64,000 nucleotides of DNA from assembly GCF_001654495.1 (NCBI RefSeq), contig NZ_CP015849.1, positions 124,001-188,000 of the forward strand, written 5' to 3'. This DNA is from Streptomyces sp. SAT1 (GTDB lineage: Bacteria; Actinomycetota; Actinomycetes; Streptomycetales; Streptomycetaceae). The position numbers and the translations under genes were made by a program. Shown here piece after piece: positions 23,288-31,655 of the stretch (within the stretch, counting starts at the first letter, position 1; each line of letters opens with the position of its first letter). A model generated the notes under the pieces. It was not told the origin of the DNA. It made no database searches and worked only from the letters and a program-made list of their open reading frames with translations.

Positions 23288-24820
23288 ATGCCGGTCACCC
23301 CCACCCGCCGGAGTGTGCTCACCGCGGCGGCCGCGGCAGGCGCCGGGCTGCTCACCGGCTGCTCGGCCGCGGACTCCGGGTCCTCCTCGCCGAAGAAGGG
23401 CGGGACGTTGCGCGCGGCCTTTCCGGGTGCGGGGGTGAAGGAGACGATGGACCCGCACGCGCAGCGGCAGTTCGTCGACATCGCCCGGCACAAGGCCGTC
23501 TTCGACAAACTCGTCGAACTCGACTCCACGCTGCGGCCGGTGCCGCGGCTGGCCCGCTCCTGGTCGAGCGACGCCGAGGCCCGGGTGTGGCGGTTCGAGC
23601 TGCGGGAGGCGCGGTTCCACGACGGGCACGCCCTCACCCCGGACGACGTGCTGTACAGCCTCTCCCGGATCCTCGACCCGCGCGCCGCCGACCATCTGGC
23701 GAAGAACTCCCTGGCCCACATCGATCTGCCCAACTGCCGCAAGGTGGGCCGACGGAGTGTGGAGATCGCGCTCACCCGGCCGAACGCCGAACTGCCCGGC
23801 CAGTTGGCGATGACCGGCACACCCGTCGTCCGCGACGGCTGGAACGACCCGCGCCACCCCGTCGGCACCGGCCCGTTCCGGTTCGTCTCCTTCACCGCGG
23901 GACGCGAGTTCACCGGGCGCCGCTTCGACGGCCACTGGAACGGCGCCCCGCACCTGGACGAGGTGCGGATCCTGTCCGCCGAGACCGAGGCGCGCGCCGC
24001 CGCGGTACGCAGCGGGGAGGTGCACTTCGCGCACGAGATGACGCCGACCTTCGCCCGTACGGTGCAGCACGACAGCCGGGTACGGGTGGTGGCGACCAGA
24101 CGCAGCGGGGTCCAGGGCTTCGCGCTGAAGACGGACCGGGCGCCGTTCGACGACCCGCAGGCGGCGATGGCCGTCAAGCTCCTCGTGGACCGCAGGCGGC
24201 TGGTGGACGTGGTCTGCTCGGGCCGCGCCGAGATCGGCAACGACGTGTACGGCAAGGGCTACACGTACTACCCGGACGGTCTCGAGCAGCGCGAGCGGGA
24301 CGTGGCCGAGGCGCGGCGGCTGCTCAGGCGCACCGGTCTGTACAACAAGAAGGTGACCTTCTACACCTCCACGGCGGCAGACGGATTCGCGCAGGCCGCC
24401 CACCTGTTCACCGAGCAGGCCGGTGAGGCAGGGCTGAGGGTGGAGGTCGTCGACGGGCCGCCGGAGTCGTACTTCACCGACGTACTGAGCAAGGGCACCG
24501 TCACCAACCACCGGTGCGGTGCCATGACCATCCCGACCTACCTCAGCGAGCGGCTGCTGAGCGACGCCCCGCAGAACGCGACGGCCTGGAGGCACCGGGA
24601 CTTCGACGAGGCGTTCACCGCCGCACGGGCCGTGGCGGACGACGGCAGGCGCACCGAGCGGTACCGCGCGGTGCAGACGACGCTGCGCGACCGGGGCGGT
24701 CTGGTGCTGTGGGGGCATCCGGAGTGGCTGAACGCCGTGTCCCGCACCGTGCGGGGTGTGCGGGAGGCGCCGCCCAACACGGTGGACTGGGCGCGGTTCG
24801 ACACGGTGTGGCTGGGCTGA
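23288..24820 (+). CDS. Peptide/nickel-type ABC transporter substrate-binding lipoprotein
   Basis: This 510-residue SBP_bac_5-family protein starts with a twin-arginine TRRS and lipobox LTGC (Cys near residue 24), so it is a lipoprotein exported by Tat or Sec. The mature part begins GGTLRAAFPG and has the family segments LRPVPRLARSWS, GHALTPDDVLYSLSRILDP and GTGPFRFVSF. It should deliver a peptide-, nickel- or metallophore-like ligand to the permeases encoded next. GAAAGGGA precedes the ATG. It is the first gene of a five-gene operon. Ligand cannot be read from sequence; the terminal methyltransferase hints at a small-molecule rather than a peptide diet. Confidence 0.9.
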   Translation: MPVTPTRRSVLTAAAAAGAGLLTGCSAADSGSSSPKKGGTLRAAFPGAGVKETMDPHAQRQFVDIARHKAVFDKLVELDSTLRPVPRLARSWSSDAEARVWRFELREARFHDGHALTPDDVLYSLSRILDPRAADHLAKNSLAHIDLPNCRKVGRRSVEIALTRPNAELPGQLAMTGTPVVRDGWNDPRHPVGTGPFRFVSFTAGREFTGRRFDGHWNGAPHLDEVRILSAETEARAAAVRSGEVHFAHEMTPTFARTVQHDSRVRVVATRRSGVQGFALKTDRAPFDDPQAAMAVKLLVDRRRLVDVVCSGRAEIGNDVYGKGYTYYPDGLEQRERDVAEARRLLRRTGLYNKKVTFYTSTAADGFAQAAHLFTEQAGEAGLRVEVVDGPPESYFTDVLSKGTVTNHRCGAMTIPTYLSERLLSDAPQNATAWRHRDFDEAFTAARAVADDGRRTERYRAVQTTLRDRGGLVLWGHPEWLNAVSRTVRGVREAPPNTVDWARFDTVWLG

Positions 24821-24826
24821 GCACGG

Positions 24827-25771
24827 GTGCTGCGCCATGCCCTGCGGCGGTGCGGGTGGACGCTCGTCCAGCTCGCCGCGCTCAGTGTCATCGTCTTTCT
24901 GCTGACCGATCTGCTGCCGGGGGACGCGGCCACCGTCGACTTCAACGAACAGGCCGGGCTCGGCCAAGTGGCCCAGTTGCGGGAGCAGATGGGGCTCGAC
25001 CGGCCGCTCGCCGAGCGGTTCGCCGACTGGGCGCACGGCCTGCTCACCGGTGACCTCGGCACGTCGCTGGTCGGCGGTGGCCCGGTCGGTGCGGTGCTGT
25101 CGTCGTCGGTCCCGGTGACGGCGGCGCTGGCCGCCGCCACGGTCGTGCTGCTGGTGCCGCTGGCCGTCGCGCTCGGACTGCTGACGGGGCTGCGGGCGGG
25201 CAGCAGGACGGACCGCGTGGTGTCCGCTGTGACGCTGGCGCTCACCTCCGTACCGGACTTCGTGCTGGCGCTGCTGCTGGTCGGTGTCTTCTCGCTGCGC
25301 CTCGGATGGCTGCCGTCGACCTGGATCGGCGCGGACGGCGTGTGGTGGCGGCGGCCGGAGCTGTTCGTGCTGCCGGTGGCGGTGCTGCTGGCCCGCACCG
25401 TGTGCGTGCTGTCCCGGCAGATCCGGGCCGGCACCGTCACCGCGCTGCACTCCGGCTACGCGGTGCAGGCCCGGCGGCTCGGTGTGCCGCCCGCCCGGCT
25501 GGTGCTGCGGCACGTCCTGCCCAACGCGGCGGTCCCCGGCGTACAGGAACTGGCCCGCACCGGTGACCAGTTGCTGGGCGGTGTGCTCGTCGTCGAAGCG
25601 GTCTTCGCCGTCCCGGGCACCGCCACGGCACTGGTCGCGGCCGTGCAGAACCGCGACGTACCCACCGTGCAGGCCCTCACCCTGGCCCTGGCGGCGGTGG
25701 CGTGCCTGCTCAACCTGGCCGCCGATCTCGTCGGCCAGCGCCTGGCTCCCCGTACGGAGGTACTGCGATGA
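24827..25771 (+). CDS. ABC transporter permease, DppB type
   Basis: This 314-residue membrane protein has the DppB/OppB pattern: first helix LVQLAALSVIVFLLTDLLPGD, REQMGLDRPLAERFADWAHGLLTGDLGTS, five further helices and the cytoplasmic EAA loop VQARRLGVPPARLVLRHVLPNA that docks on the ATPase. It starts with a GTG 6 nt after the binding-protein gene and overlaps the next permease gene as ATGA. It would form the membrane channel with the second permease. Confidence 0.92.
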   Translation: MLRHALRRCGWTLVQLAALSVIVFLLTDLLPGDAATVDFNEQAGLGQVAQLREQMGLDRPLAERFADWAHGLLTGDLGTSLVGGGPVGAVLSSSVPVTAALAAATVVLLVPLAVALGLLTGLRAGSRTDRVVSAVTLALTSVPDFVLALLLVGVFSLRLGWLPSTWIGADGVWWRRPELFVLPVAVLLARTVCVLSRQIRAGTVTALHSGYAVQARRLGVPPARLVLRHVLPNAAVPGVQELARTGDQLLGGVLVVEAVFAVPGTATALVAAVQNRDVPTVQALTLALAAVACLLNLAADLVGQRLAPRTEVLR

Positions 25772-26619
25772 GTGCCCGCGGACGGTCCGGGGGCCGCCGG
25801 GCGGCCGGGGGCGCGCTGCTGCTGGCGCTGCCGGTCACCGCCGCGGTCGTCGGTCCGCTGGTGACGGACCCGGGCATCCCGTCCGACGGCATGCCCTACG
25901 CCCTCGGCGACGGCCATCCGCTGGGGACGGACGCCCTGGGCCGGGACGTGCTGACCCTGGTGCTGCGCGGCGGGGCCAGCGCCCTGGGCGTGGCCTGTGC
26001 CGCGGTGGCGCTGGCCGTCGCCGTGGGCGGCGCGCTCGGTCTGACCGCCGCGGCGGCCCGCAGCCGCCTGCTGGACGACCTGCTGATGAGGCCGGTGGAA
26101 CTGCTGCTGCCGCTGCCCTCGCTGCTGGTGATCAGCGTGGTGGGGGTCGGCTGGCGGGGGCATCCGGTCGCGGTGGCACTGGCGGTGGCCGCCCTGAACG
26201 CGCCCGCCGTCGCCCGGTTGCTGCGTGCGGCGGCCCTGGACGCCGCCAGCGGTCCCGTGGCCGAGGCGATGCGGCTCCAGGGCGAGTCGGCGGCGCGCGT
26301 CCTCGTCCAGCACGTCGGGCGGGCCGTGCTGCCGGTGGCCGCCGCCGATGCCGGGACGCGCGTCGGCGGCGCGGTCTTCACCGTGGCCGCCGCCAACTTC
26401 CTCGGTCTCGGTCTCGATCCGACCTCGCCGGACTGGGGCGTGGTGATCGCCGCGAGCCGGGAGGCGCTGTTCGTGCAGCCGTGGGCGGTGCTGGCGCCGA
26501 CCCTGATGCTGGTGATGTTCACCGTGGGCGCCAATCTGCTGGCGGACGGGCTGCTGCCGCACGCGGCACGGTCCGGTGCGCGGACGGGCGGCGGGAAGGC
26601 GGTGCCGTGGAACCGGTGA
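25768..26619 (+). CDS. ABC transporter permease, DppC type
   Basis: This 283-residue permease matches DppC/OppC: HPLGTDALGRDVLTLVLRGGASALGVA after the first helix, then five helices and the EAA loop AMRLQGESAARVLVQHVGRAVLP. It is somewhat shorter than usual at the N-terminus. The start overlaps the previous stop and the end overlaps the ATPase gene by 13 nt, so the operon is tightly coupled. Confidence 0.92.
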   Translation: MSARGRSGGRRAAGGALLLALPVTAAVVGPLVTDPGIPSDGMPYALGDGHPLGTDALGRDVLTLVLRGGASALGVACAAVALAVAVGGALGLTAAAARSRLLDDLLMRPVELLLPLPSLLVISVVGVGWRGHPVAVALAVAALNAPAVARLLRAAALDAASGPVAEAMRLQGESAARVLVQHVGRAVLPVAAADAGTRVGGAVFTVAAANFLGLGLDPTSPDWGVVIAASREALFVQPWAVLAPTLMLVMFTVGANLLADGLLPHAARSGARTGGGKAVPWNR

Positions 26620-28217
26620 TCGAGGTCAGCGGCCTGACGGCACACGCCGGGACGGCCCGGCTCCTGGACGGCGTCGGCCTCACGGTCGCTCCGGGCACGG
26701 TGACCGCCCTGGTGGGACCTTCCGGCAGCGGCAAGACCACCGCGGCGCTGGCCCTGCTGGGCGAGGCGGCGCCCGGTGTACGGCTGAGCGGCACGGTACG
26801 GGTCGCGGGCGTCCCGGTGGTGGGGGCCGGCGGACCGACGGGCGCCGGACGGGACGTCCGCGGCCGGGTCGTCTGCTACATGCCCCAGCACCCGGCCCAC
26901 GCCCTCAATCCGGCCCGGCGGATCGGCTCGGTCCTCACCGAACTCGCCCGTCTGCACCGGCCGGACGCCCGCGGCCGGGCCGTCGCTGCCCGGTACGCCG
27001 CCGAAGCGCTGCACAGCGCCGGGCTGCCGGACGAGCCGGCCCTGCGGCGCCGCTTCCCGCACCAGTTCTCCGGCGGCCAGCGACAGCGTGTCGCGCTCGC
27101 CCAGGTGCTCGTCTGCGGCCCCCGGGTGCTGGTCCTCGACGAGCCCAGCACCGGTCTGGACACGGTGGCGCGGCTGCGGCTGGCCGGGCAGCTGACGCGG
27201 CTGGCCGCCGAGGGGTACGCGCTGCTGCTGCTCAGTCACGACCACGAGCTGGTACGGGCGGTGGCCGGTCGCACCGTGGTCCTCGAACGCGGCCGGGTCG
27301 CCTCCTCGGGCCCCACCGCGGACGTCCTCCCGCCGCTCCCGGAGGCACCGCCCTCGCCCGCCGCTCCCCCGGCGCGGGCCCCCGCCGCGGGCGCCGGAGC
27401 GGTGCTGGAGGCGCGGGACCTGACCGCGTGGCTGCGGCCGGGCGGCCGGGGCGAGGTCCTGCGCGAGGTGTCCGTGCGGGTGCCCGAAGGCGGCTGCACC
27501 GCCGTCGTCGGGCCCTCGGGCAGCGGCAAGACCGTGCTCGCGCGCTGCCTCGCCGGACTGCACGAACGCCATCGGGGGCACCTCGCCTTCCGCGGCTCGC
27601 CGCTGCCCGTGCTGCGCCACCGCACGGCCCGGCAGATCCGGGGTGTGCAGTACGTCTGGCAGGAGGTGCGGAACTCCTTCGACGAGCGGCGCACCGTCCT
27701 GGAACAGGTCGCCCGCACCGCCGTACGCCTGCGCGGCCTGACGGCGGCGGAGGCGGAACGGCAGGCCCGGCAGGTGTGGGAGCGGCTCGGCCTCACCCCG
27801 GAGCAGGCCACGCGGCACGCCGCCTCGCTGTCGGGCGGGGAGCTGCAACGGGCCGCGCTGGCACGGGCGTTGCTCGCCGAGCCCGATGTGCTGGTCTGCG
27901 ACGAGATCACCACGGCGCTCGATGCCGTCGGCACCGGACTCGTGACCGCGGAGATCGGCCGCCTGCGCGAGCGGAGCGACACGGCCGTGCTGTGGATCGG
28001 CCACGATCTCACGCTCGTGGAGCGGCTGGCCGACGACCTGGTCGTCCTCGACGCGGGCCGCGTCGTGGAATCGGGCGACAGCCGTACGGTCCTGTCCGCC
28101 CCGCGCTCCGAGATCACCCGCCTGCTGCTGCGGTCCCGGCACCTGGGCACCGCGGGCACGGCGCCCGTCGAACCGGCCCCGTCCGGCGTCCAGCGAAAGG
28201 AACACCCCCACCCATGA
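26607..28217 (+). CDS. Double ABC ATPase (DppD-DppF fusion)
   Basis: This 536-residue protein carries two complete nucleotide-binding domains. The first has Walker A GPSGSGKTT, signature FSGGQRQRVALAQ and Walker B VLVLDEPSTGLD. After a Pro/Ala-rich linker (about residues 240-270) the second has GPSGSGKTV, signature LSGGELQRAALAR and VLVCDEITTALD. Both are catalytically complete. It powers the two permeases encoded upstream. The GTG start lies within the permease gene, and its stop overlaps the methyltransferase ATG. Fused NBDs are common in actinobacterial peptide/nickel systems. Confidence 0.92.
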   Translation: MEPVIEVSGLTAHAGTARLLDGVGLTVAPGTVTALVGPSGSGKTTAALALLGEAAPGVRLSGTVRVAGVPVVGAGGPTGAGRDVRGRVVCYMPQHPAHALNPARRIGSVLTELARLHRPDARGRAVAARYAAEALHSAGLPDEPALRRRFPHQFSGGQRQRVALAQVLVCGPRVLVLDEPSTGLDTVARLRLAGQLTRLAAEGYALLLLSHDHELVRAVAGRTVVLERGRVASSGPTADVLPPLPEAPPSPAAPPARAPAAGAGAVLEARDLTAWLRPGGRGEVLREVSVRVPEGGCTAVVGPSGSGKTVLARCLAGLHERHRGHLAFRGSPLPVLRHRTARQIRGVQYVWQEVRNSFDERRTVLEQVARTAVRLRGLTAAEAERQARQVWERLGLTPEQATRHAASLSGGELQRAALARALLAEPDVLVCDEITTALDAVGTGLVTAEIGRLRERSDTAVLWIGHDLTLVERLADDLVVLDAGRVVESGDSRTVLSAPRSEITRLLLRSRHLGTAGTAPVEPAPSGVQRKEHPHP

Positions 28218-28999
28218 CCACCACCTCGACCGCGTCCGACTGGCAGCGGTGGCAGACGAGCTGGGACCGCCAGCAGGAGTGGTACATGCCGGACCGGGAG
28301 GAGCGCTTCCGCGTCATGATCGACGCGGTCGAGGCCGTGGCGGGCCGTACTCCGCTCGTCCTGGACCTGGCCTGCGGCACGGGCAGCATCTCCGACCGGC
28401 TGCTGCGGCGGCTCCCCGGCGCCCGTACCGTCTGCGTGGACATCGATCCGGCCCTGCTGTCCATCGCCCGCGGCCACTTCGCCGATGACGGGCGTGTCAC
28501 CTTCGCCGAGGCCGACCTCACCGACCCGGACTGGACCGCGCGGCTGCCCGTCGCCTCGTTCGACGCCGTCGTGACCGCCACCGCCCTGCACTGGCTGGAC
28601 ACCGGACCGCTCCGCCGCCTCTACGGCAGCCTGGCCTCACTGGTGCGCGAGGGCGGTGTGTTCCTCAACGCCGACCACATGTGCGACGAGTCGGCGCCCC
28701 GGCTCAACGCGGCCCTGCACGCCCTGCTGCTGGAGAGCCGGGAGCGGCGGCGGCGCGAGGGCGCCCTCGACTGGGCCGACTGGTGGAGCCGTGTCGCGGA
28801 CGATCCCGTCCTCGCCGGACCGGCGGCCCGCCGCTTCGCCCTGCTCGGCGATCCGCGCGAGCCCCGCCCCGCCGGTGCGCTGCCCGACCGTCCCACGGCC
28901 ACGAGCTGGCACCTGGACACGCTGCGGGAGCAAGGCTTCACCGAGGCACGGCAGTTGTGGTGCTCGGCGAGCGACGCGCTGGTGGCCGCGCTGCGCTGA
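28214..28999 (+). CDS. SAM-dependent methyltransferase at the end of the uptake operon
   Basis: This 261-residue class I methyltransferase has SAM-binding LDLACGTGSISDRLL, acidic CVDIDP and the motif IV segment FDAVVTATALHWLD. It is coupled to the ABC ATPase gene by an ATGA overlap with AAAGGAA upstream, so it belongs to the importer. A methyltransferase inside a peptide/nickel importer operon suggests that the imported molecule is methylated, or that it helps make a metallophore taken up by the system. No biosynthetic partner gene is visible, so this remains an inference. Confidence 0.85.
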   Translation: MTTTSTASDWQRWQTSWDRQQEWYMPDREERFRVMIDAVEAVAGRTPLVLDLACGTGSISDRLLRRLPGARTVCVDIDPALLSIARGHFADDGRVTFAEADLTDPDWTARLPVASFDAVVTATALHWLDTGPLRRLYGSLASLVREGGVFLNADHMCDESAPRLNAALHALLLESRERRRREGALDWADWWSRVADDPVLAGPAARRFALLGDPREPRPAGALPDRPTATSWHLDTLREQGFTEARQLWCSASDALVAALR

Positions 29000-29005
29000 G
29001 CCCAC

Positions 29006-29029
29006 GGGCGCCGGGACACCGCGCCCGGC
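29006..29029. terminator. Possible terminator between convergent genes
   Basis: GGGCGC/GCGCCC or GCCGGG/CCCGGC (29006-29029) can form a short GC hairpin between the methyltransferase and AraC genes. The stems compete and are short. Confidence 0.4.
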
Positions 29030-29033
29030 ACGC

Positions 29034-29801
29034 TCACCGCTCCCGCGGGCCGAACACACCCGCGCGGTACGTCCCGGGTGTGGTGCCCATGGCCTGGGCG
29101 AAGATGTCGACGAAGGCACTGGCGGATGCCCAGCCGCAGGCGTGGGCGGTGTCGGTGACGGTGGCGTCCTCGGCGAGCATCACCATGGCGTGGAAGAGGC
29201 GGACGCGGGTGCGCCACTGGGGGTAGGTCATACCGAACTCCTCGCGGAACAGCCGGGACAGGGTGCGTTCGCCGACGTGGGCGTGGCGGGCGAGTTCGGC
29301 GAGGGTGTACGGGCGGCTCAGATCGGCCTCCACCAGTCGGCAGACCTGGGCCAGCCGCCGGTCCCGCGGCACGGGCAGCATGATCGGCTGCTCCGCGACC
29401 CGGCGGAGCCGGTCACGCAGGACCGCCTCGATGTGGCGGGTCTCGGCGCGGGTGAGGTCGGGGCTGGTGAGGGCGATCAGCAGTTCGCGTACGAGGGCGT
29501 CGACGGCGACCACGGCCGGTGTCCGCGCGTCGAGCACGGGCTTGGGGTCACCGGCCGGGAAACCGACGGTGTGGAAGCGGCTGCGGCCGTAGAAGCGGTG
29601 CTCGTGCCAGGTGTGCGCCGGGATCCACAGGGCCCGGTCGTTCGGCGCGATCCAGGAGCCGTGCTCGGTGCGGATCGCGAGGACGCCCGAGCTGACGTAG
29701 ATCAGCTGGTGGTCGTCGTGGCGGTGGCGGTCGATGACGTCGCCGCCCGCGCGGGACTGGGTGCTGGTCGGCGCGACCGGCTGGTGTCGGATCTCGGACA
29801 T
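29034..29801 (-). CDS. AraC-family transcriptional regulator
   Basis: This 255-residue protein has an N-terminal cupin sensor (DRHRHDDHQLIYVSSGVLAIRTEHG, LWIPAHTWHEHRFYG) and two C-terminal HTH motifs (YTLAELARHAHVGERTLSRLFREEFG and VTDTAHACGWASASAFVDIFAQAMGTTPGTY). ATG at 29801 is used. It is convergent with the uptake operon and lies directly downstream of, and in the same direction as, a fosmidomycin-resistance-like MFS gene, so it may control either. AraC/cupin regulators of this type usually sense a small ligand and control an efflux or metabolic gene beside them. Confidence 0.9.
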   Translation of the reverse strand: MSEIRHQPVAPTSTQSRAGGDVIDRHRHDDHQLIYVSSGVLAIRTEHGSWIAPNDRALWIPAHTWHEHRFYGRSRFHTVGFPAGDPKPVLDARTPAVVAVDALVRELLIALTSPDLTRAETRHIEAVLRDRLRRVAEQPIMLPVPRDRRLAQVCRLVEADLSRPYTLAELARHAHVGERTLSRLFREEFGMTYPQWRTRVRLFHAMVMLAEDATVTDTAHACGWASASAFVDIFAQAMGTTPGTYRAGVFGPRER

Positions 29802-29912
29802 CGAGGGGAAGGATAGGTCTTGTCGGTGCGGGGCGTGGGGCCCGGCGCCGGCGGGGCAGGTGGCCGCGCCCGTACGGCTCCGCGGCGGCGCGGCGCTCAC
29901 CCGGTCACCCGG

Positions 29913-31166
29913 TCACCGGGGGGCCGCTCCGGGGGCTGGTGCGCCGGGTCCACCGGGGCCCGGCTCGTCCGCCGGCTCGTCCGCCGGGTCGTGCGCGGGT
30001 TCGCGCAGCGCGGTGGAGAGCAGGATGGCGAGGACCGGGACGACGGCGAGGACCACGAGCGCGCCGCGCGGTCCGTGGTGGCCCGCGACGAGGCCCAGCA
30101 GGGGCATGAAGAGCCCGCCGGCGCTCACGGCCAGGCCGAGGGTGACACCGGCCGCGGTCCCCGGACGGCTGGGCAGGTAGTCCTGGCCCAACTTGATCAG
30201 CACGGCGAACGGGATGTTCGAGATCAGACCGACGAGCAGGGCCAGCGGAAGGGCCGCGTACTTGTCGTCGCAGGCCAGCATGGCCCACAGGGCGGGCAGC
30301 ATGGCGGCGTTCCCGATCTGCACGGTACGCACCATGCCGATGCGGTCGGCGAGCCGTCCGCCGAGCAGGGTGCCGAGCACACCGCCGCCGAGTTCGAGGG
30401 TCAGGGCGGTCCCGCCGAGTCCGCTGCCCGCGCCGAGGTGGCGGATCCAGTACAGCGAGATGAAGGTGTTCAGACCGGTCGAGACCGTGGACCGGGCGAC
30501 CTCGACCGCGGTGAGCGCGGCGAAGCGCCCCGGCTGGTCCTTGCCGCGCGGCCCGGCCTTCCGCACCGCGGTGTCCGCCGTGCGGGTGTGGTGGCGCAGC
30601 AGGACGAAGCCCATGAGGACGGCCGGCGGGATGAACAGCGCGGTCGCGCCGATGCCGAGCCCGTCCAGGGCCGGGGTCACCAGTGCCGGTCCGACGAAGA
30701 AGCCGACGCTTCCGCCGGCCGCGAAGTAGCTCATCGCGGTGGCGCTGCCGCCCGCCGCCCGGCGGGCGTCGCGTCCGGCGGGCGGGTGGAACATCGCGAT
30801 GCCGACACCGGCGAGCAGCAGCAGCGCGAACACCGCCGGATAGGCGGGCGCCAGACCGGAGAGGCCCGCCCCGACGCCCGCCAGGCTGATCCCGAGCGGT
30901 GCCATCCAGCGGAGCCGGTGGCGGTCGGCCAGCAGCCCGATCGGCACCTGGGGCAGCGCACTGCCCAGCGTCGCGGCCAGCGCGAGCCCGGAGGCCTCGA
31001 CATAGCTGAAGTGCCGTTCCAGCACGAAGTAGGGGACGGCGGCGGGCACGAGGCCCTGGTAGAAGTCGTCGACGGCGTGGGCCGTGGCCCACACCCTCAT
31101 CCGGCGCCAGTGTCCGGGCGGGTCGCCGACGCCGCGGGAGCGGGTCGTTTCCTGGGTCGAAGTCAC
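29913..31166 (-). CDS. MFS transporter, fosmidomycin-resistance (Fsr) family
   Basis: This 417-residue protein has twelve predicted membrane helices and the Fsr family start HAVDDFYQGLVPAAVPYFVLERHFSY, followed by the motif-A-like VPIGLLADRHRLRWM. The family was named for fosmidomycin export in E. coli and also contains sugar-efflux and general exporters. GTG at 31166 gives a family-like N-terminus; longer frames upstream add non-homologous residues. It precedes the AraC gene in the same direction by 111 nt. A link with the phosphonate cluster 25 kb away is tempting because fosmidomycin is a phosphonate, but distance makes this weak. Confidence 0.85.
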   Translation of the reverse strand: MTSTQETTRSRGVGDPPGHWRRMRVWATAHAVDDFYQGLVPAAVPYFVLERHFSYVEASGLALAATLGSALPQVPIGLLADRHRLRWMAPLGISLAGVGAGLSGLAPAYPAVFALLLLAGVGIAMFHPPAGRDARRAAGGSATAMSYFAAGGSVGFFVGPALVTPALDGLGIGATALFIPPAVLMGFVLLRHHTRTADTAVRKAGPRGKDQPGRFAALTAVEVARSTVSTGLNTFISLYWIRHLGAGSGLGGTALTLELGGGVLGTLLGGRLADRIGMVRTVQIGNAAMLPALWAMLACDDKYAALPLALLVGLISNIPFAVLIKLGQDYLPSRPGTAAGVTLGLAVSAGGLFMPLLGLVAGHHGPRGALVVLAVVPVLAILLSTALREPAHDPADEPADEPGPGGPGAPAPGAAPR

Positions 31167-31655
31167 AGCACCACGATGGTGAATCGGGGGCAGGCGCGCT
31201 TCCCATATTCTGCCCATCGATGTCGGAGAACCGCCGGACGGCGCCACCGGCCCGTCGCACCCGGCCCGGGAGCGATGCGATCCGTCATGCACGGGACGGT
31301 GCTTGGCTGGAAACCAGGCGTCCGTGTGAGGGGACGGGACCTCGAAATCCTCGCATCCCAGCACATTGTGACGGTACGTCAGTCAGGCGATGTCAGGTCT
31401 GTGCATGTCAGCCGGGTCAGGATCCGGCCGCTCCCACTATCACGCCGACGGAAACGGAACGGCGAGTTCGCGACGAAGTCGAGCCGACGAGGGACTGTAC
31501 GGCTGGACCGAACGTCTCGTGCGGTGAGGATGGCTAACATGAACCGGAGTCCGGTCGGAAGATCGTCCTCCTCTTGGGGCGTGTCGCGACGACCTGCGGC
31601 CGTAGTCCACGGGCCGCACCGTTTCTCCCCCACTCACGGACCGAGGGACCGCGGA
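31167..31655. promoter_or_regulatory. Intergenic region between the MFS and conservon operons
   Basis: This 489-nt region contains no supported gene. Five GTCAG pentamers (31378, 31382, 31392, 31407 and 31416) fall within 43 bp and may be regulator half-sites. An in-frame ATG at 31530 could give cvnA a longer N-terminus. TATTCT-like AT-rich sequence near 31203-31210 may belong to the MFS promoter. Confidence 0.4.

Noticed and set aside
29034..31166. The Fsr-type exporter as part of the phosphonate cluster
   Set aside because: It lies 24 kb away with its own AraC regulator and many unrelated genes between; kept only as a low-interest hypothesis.
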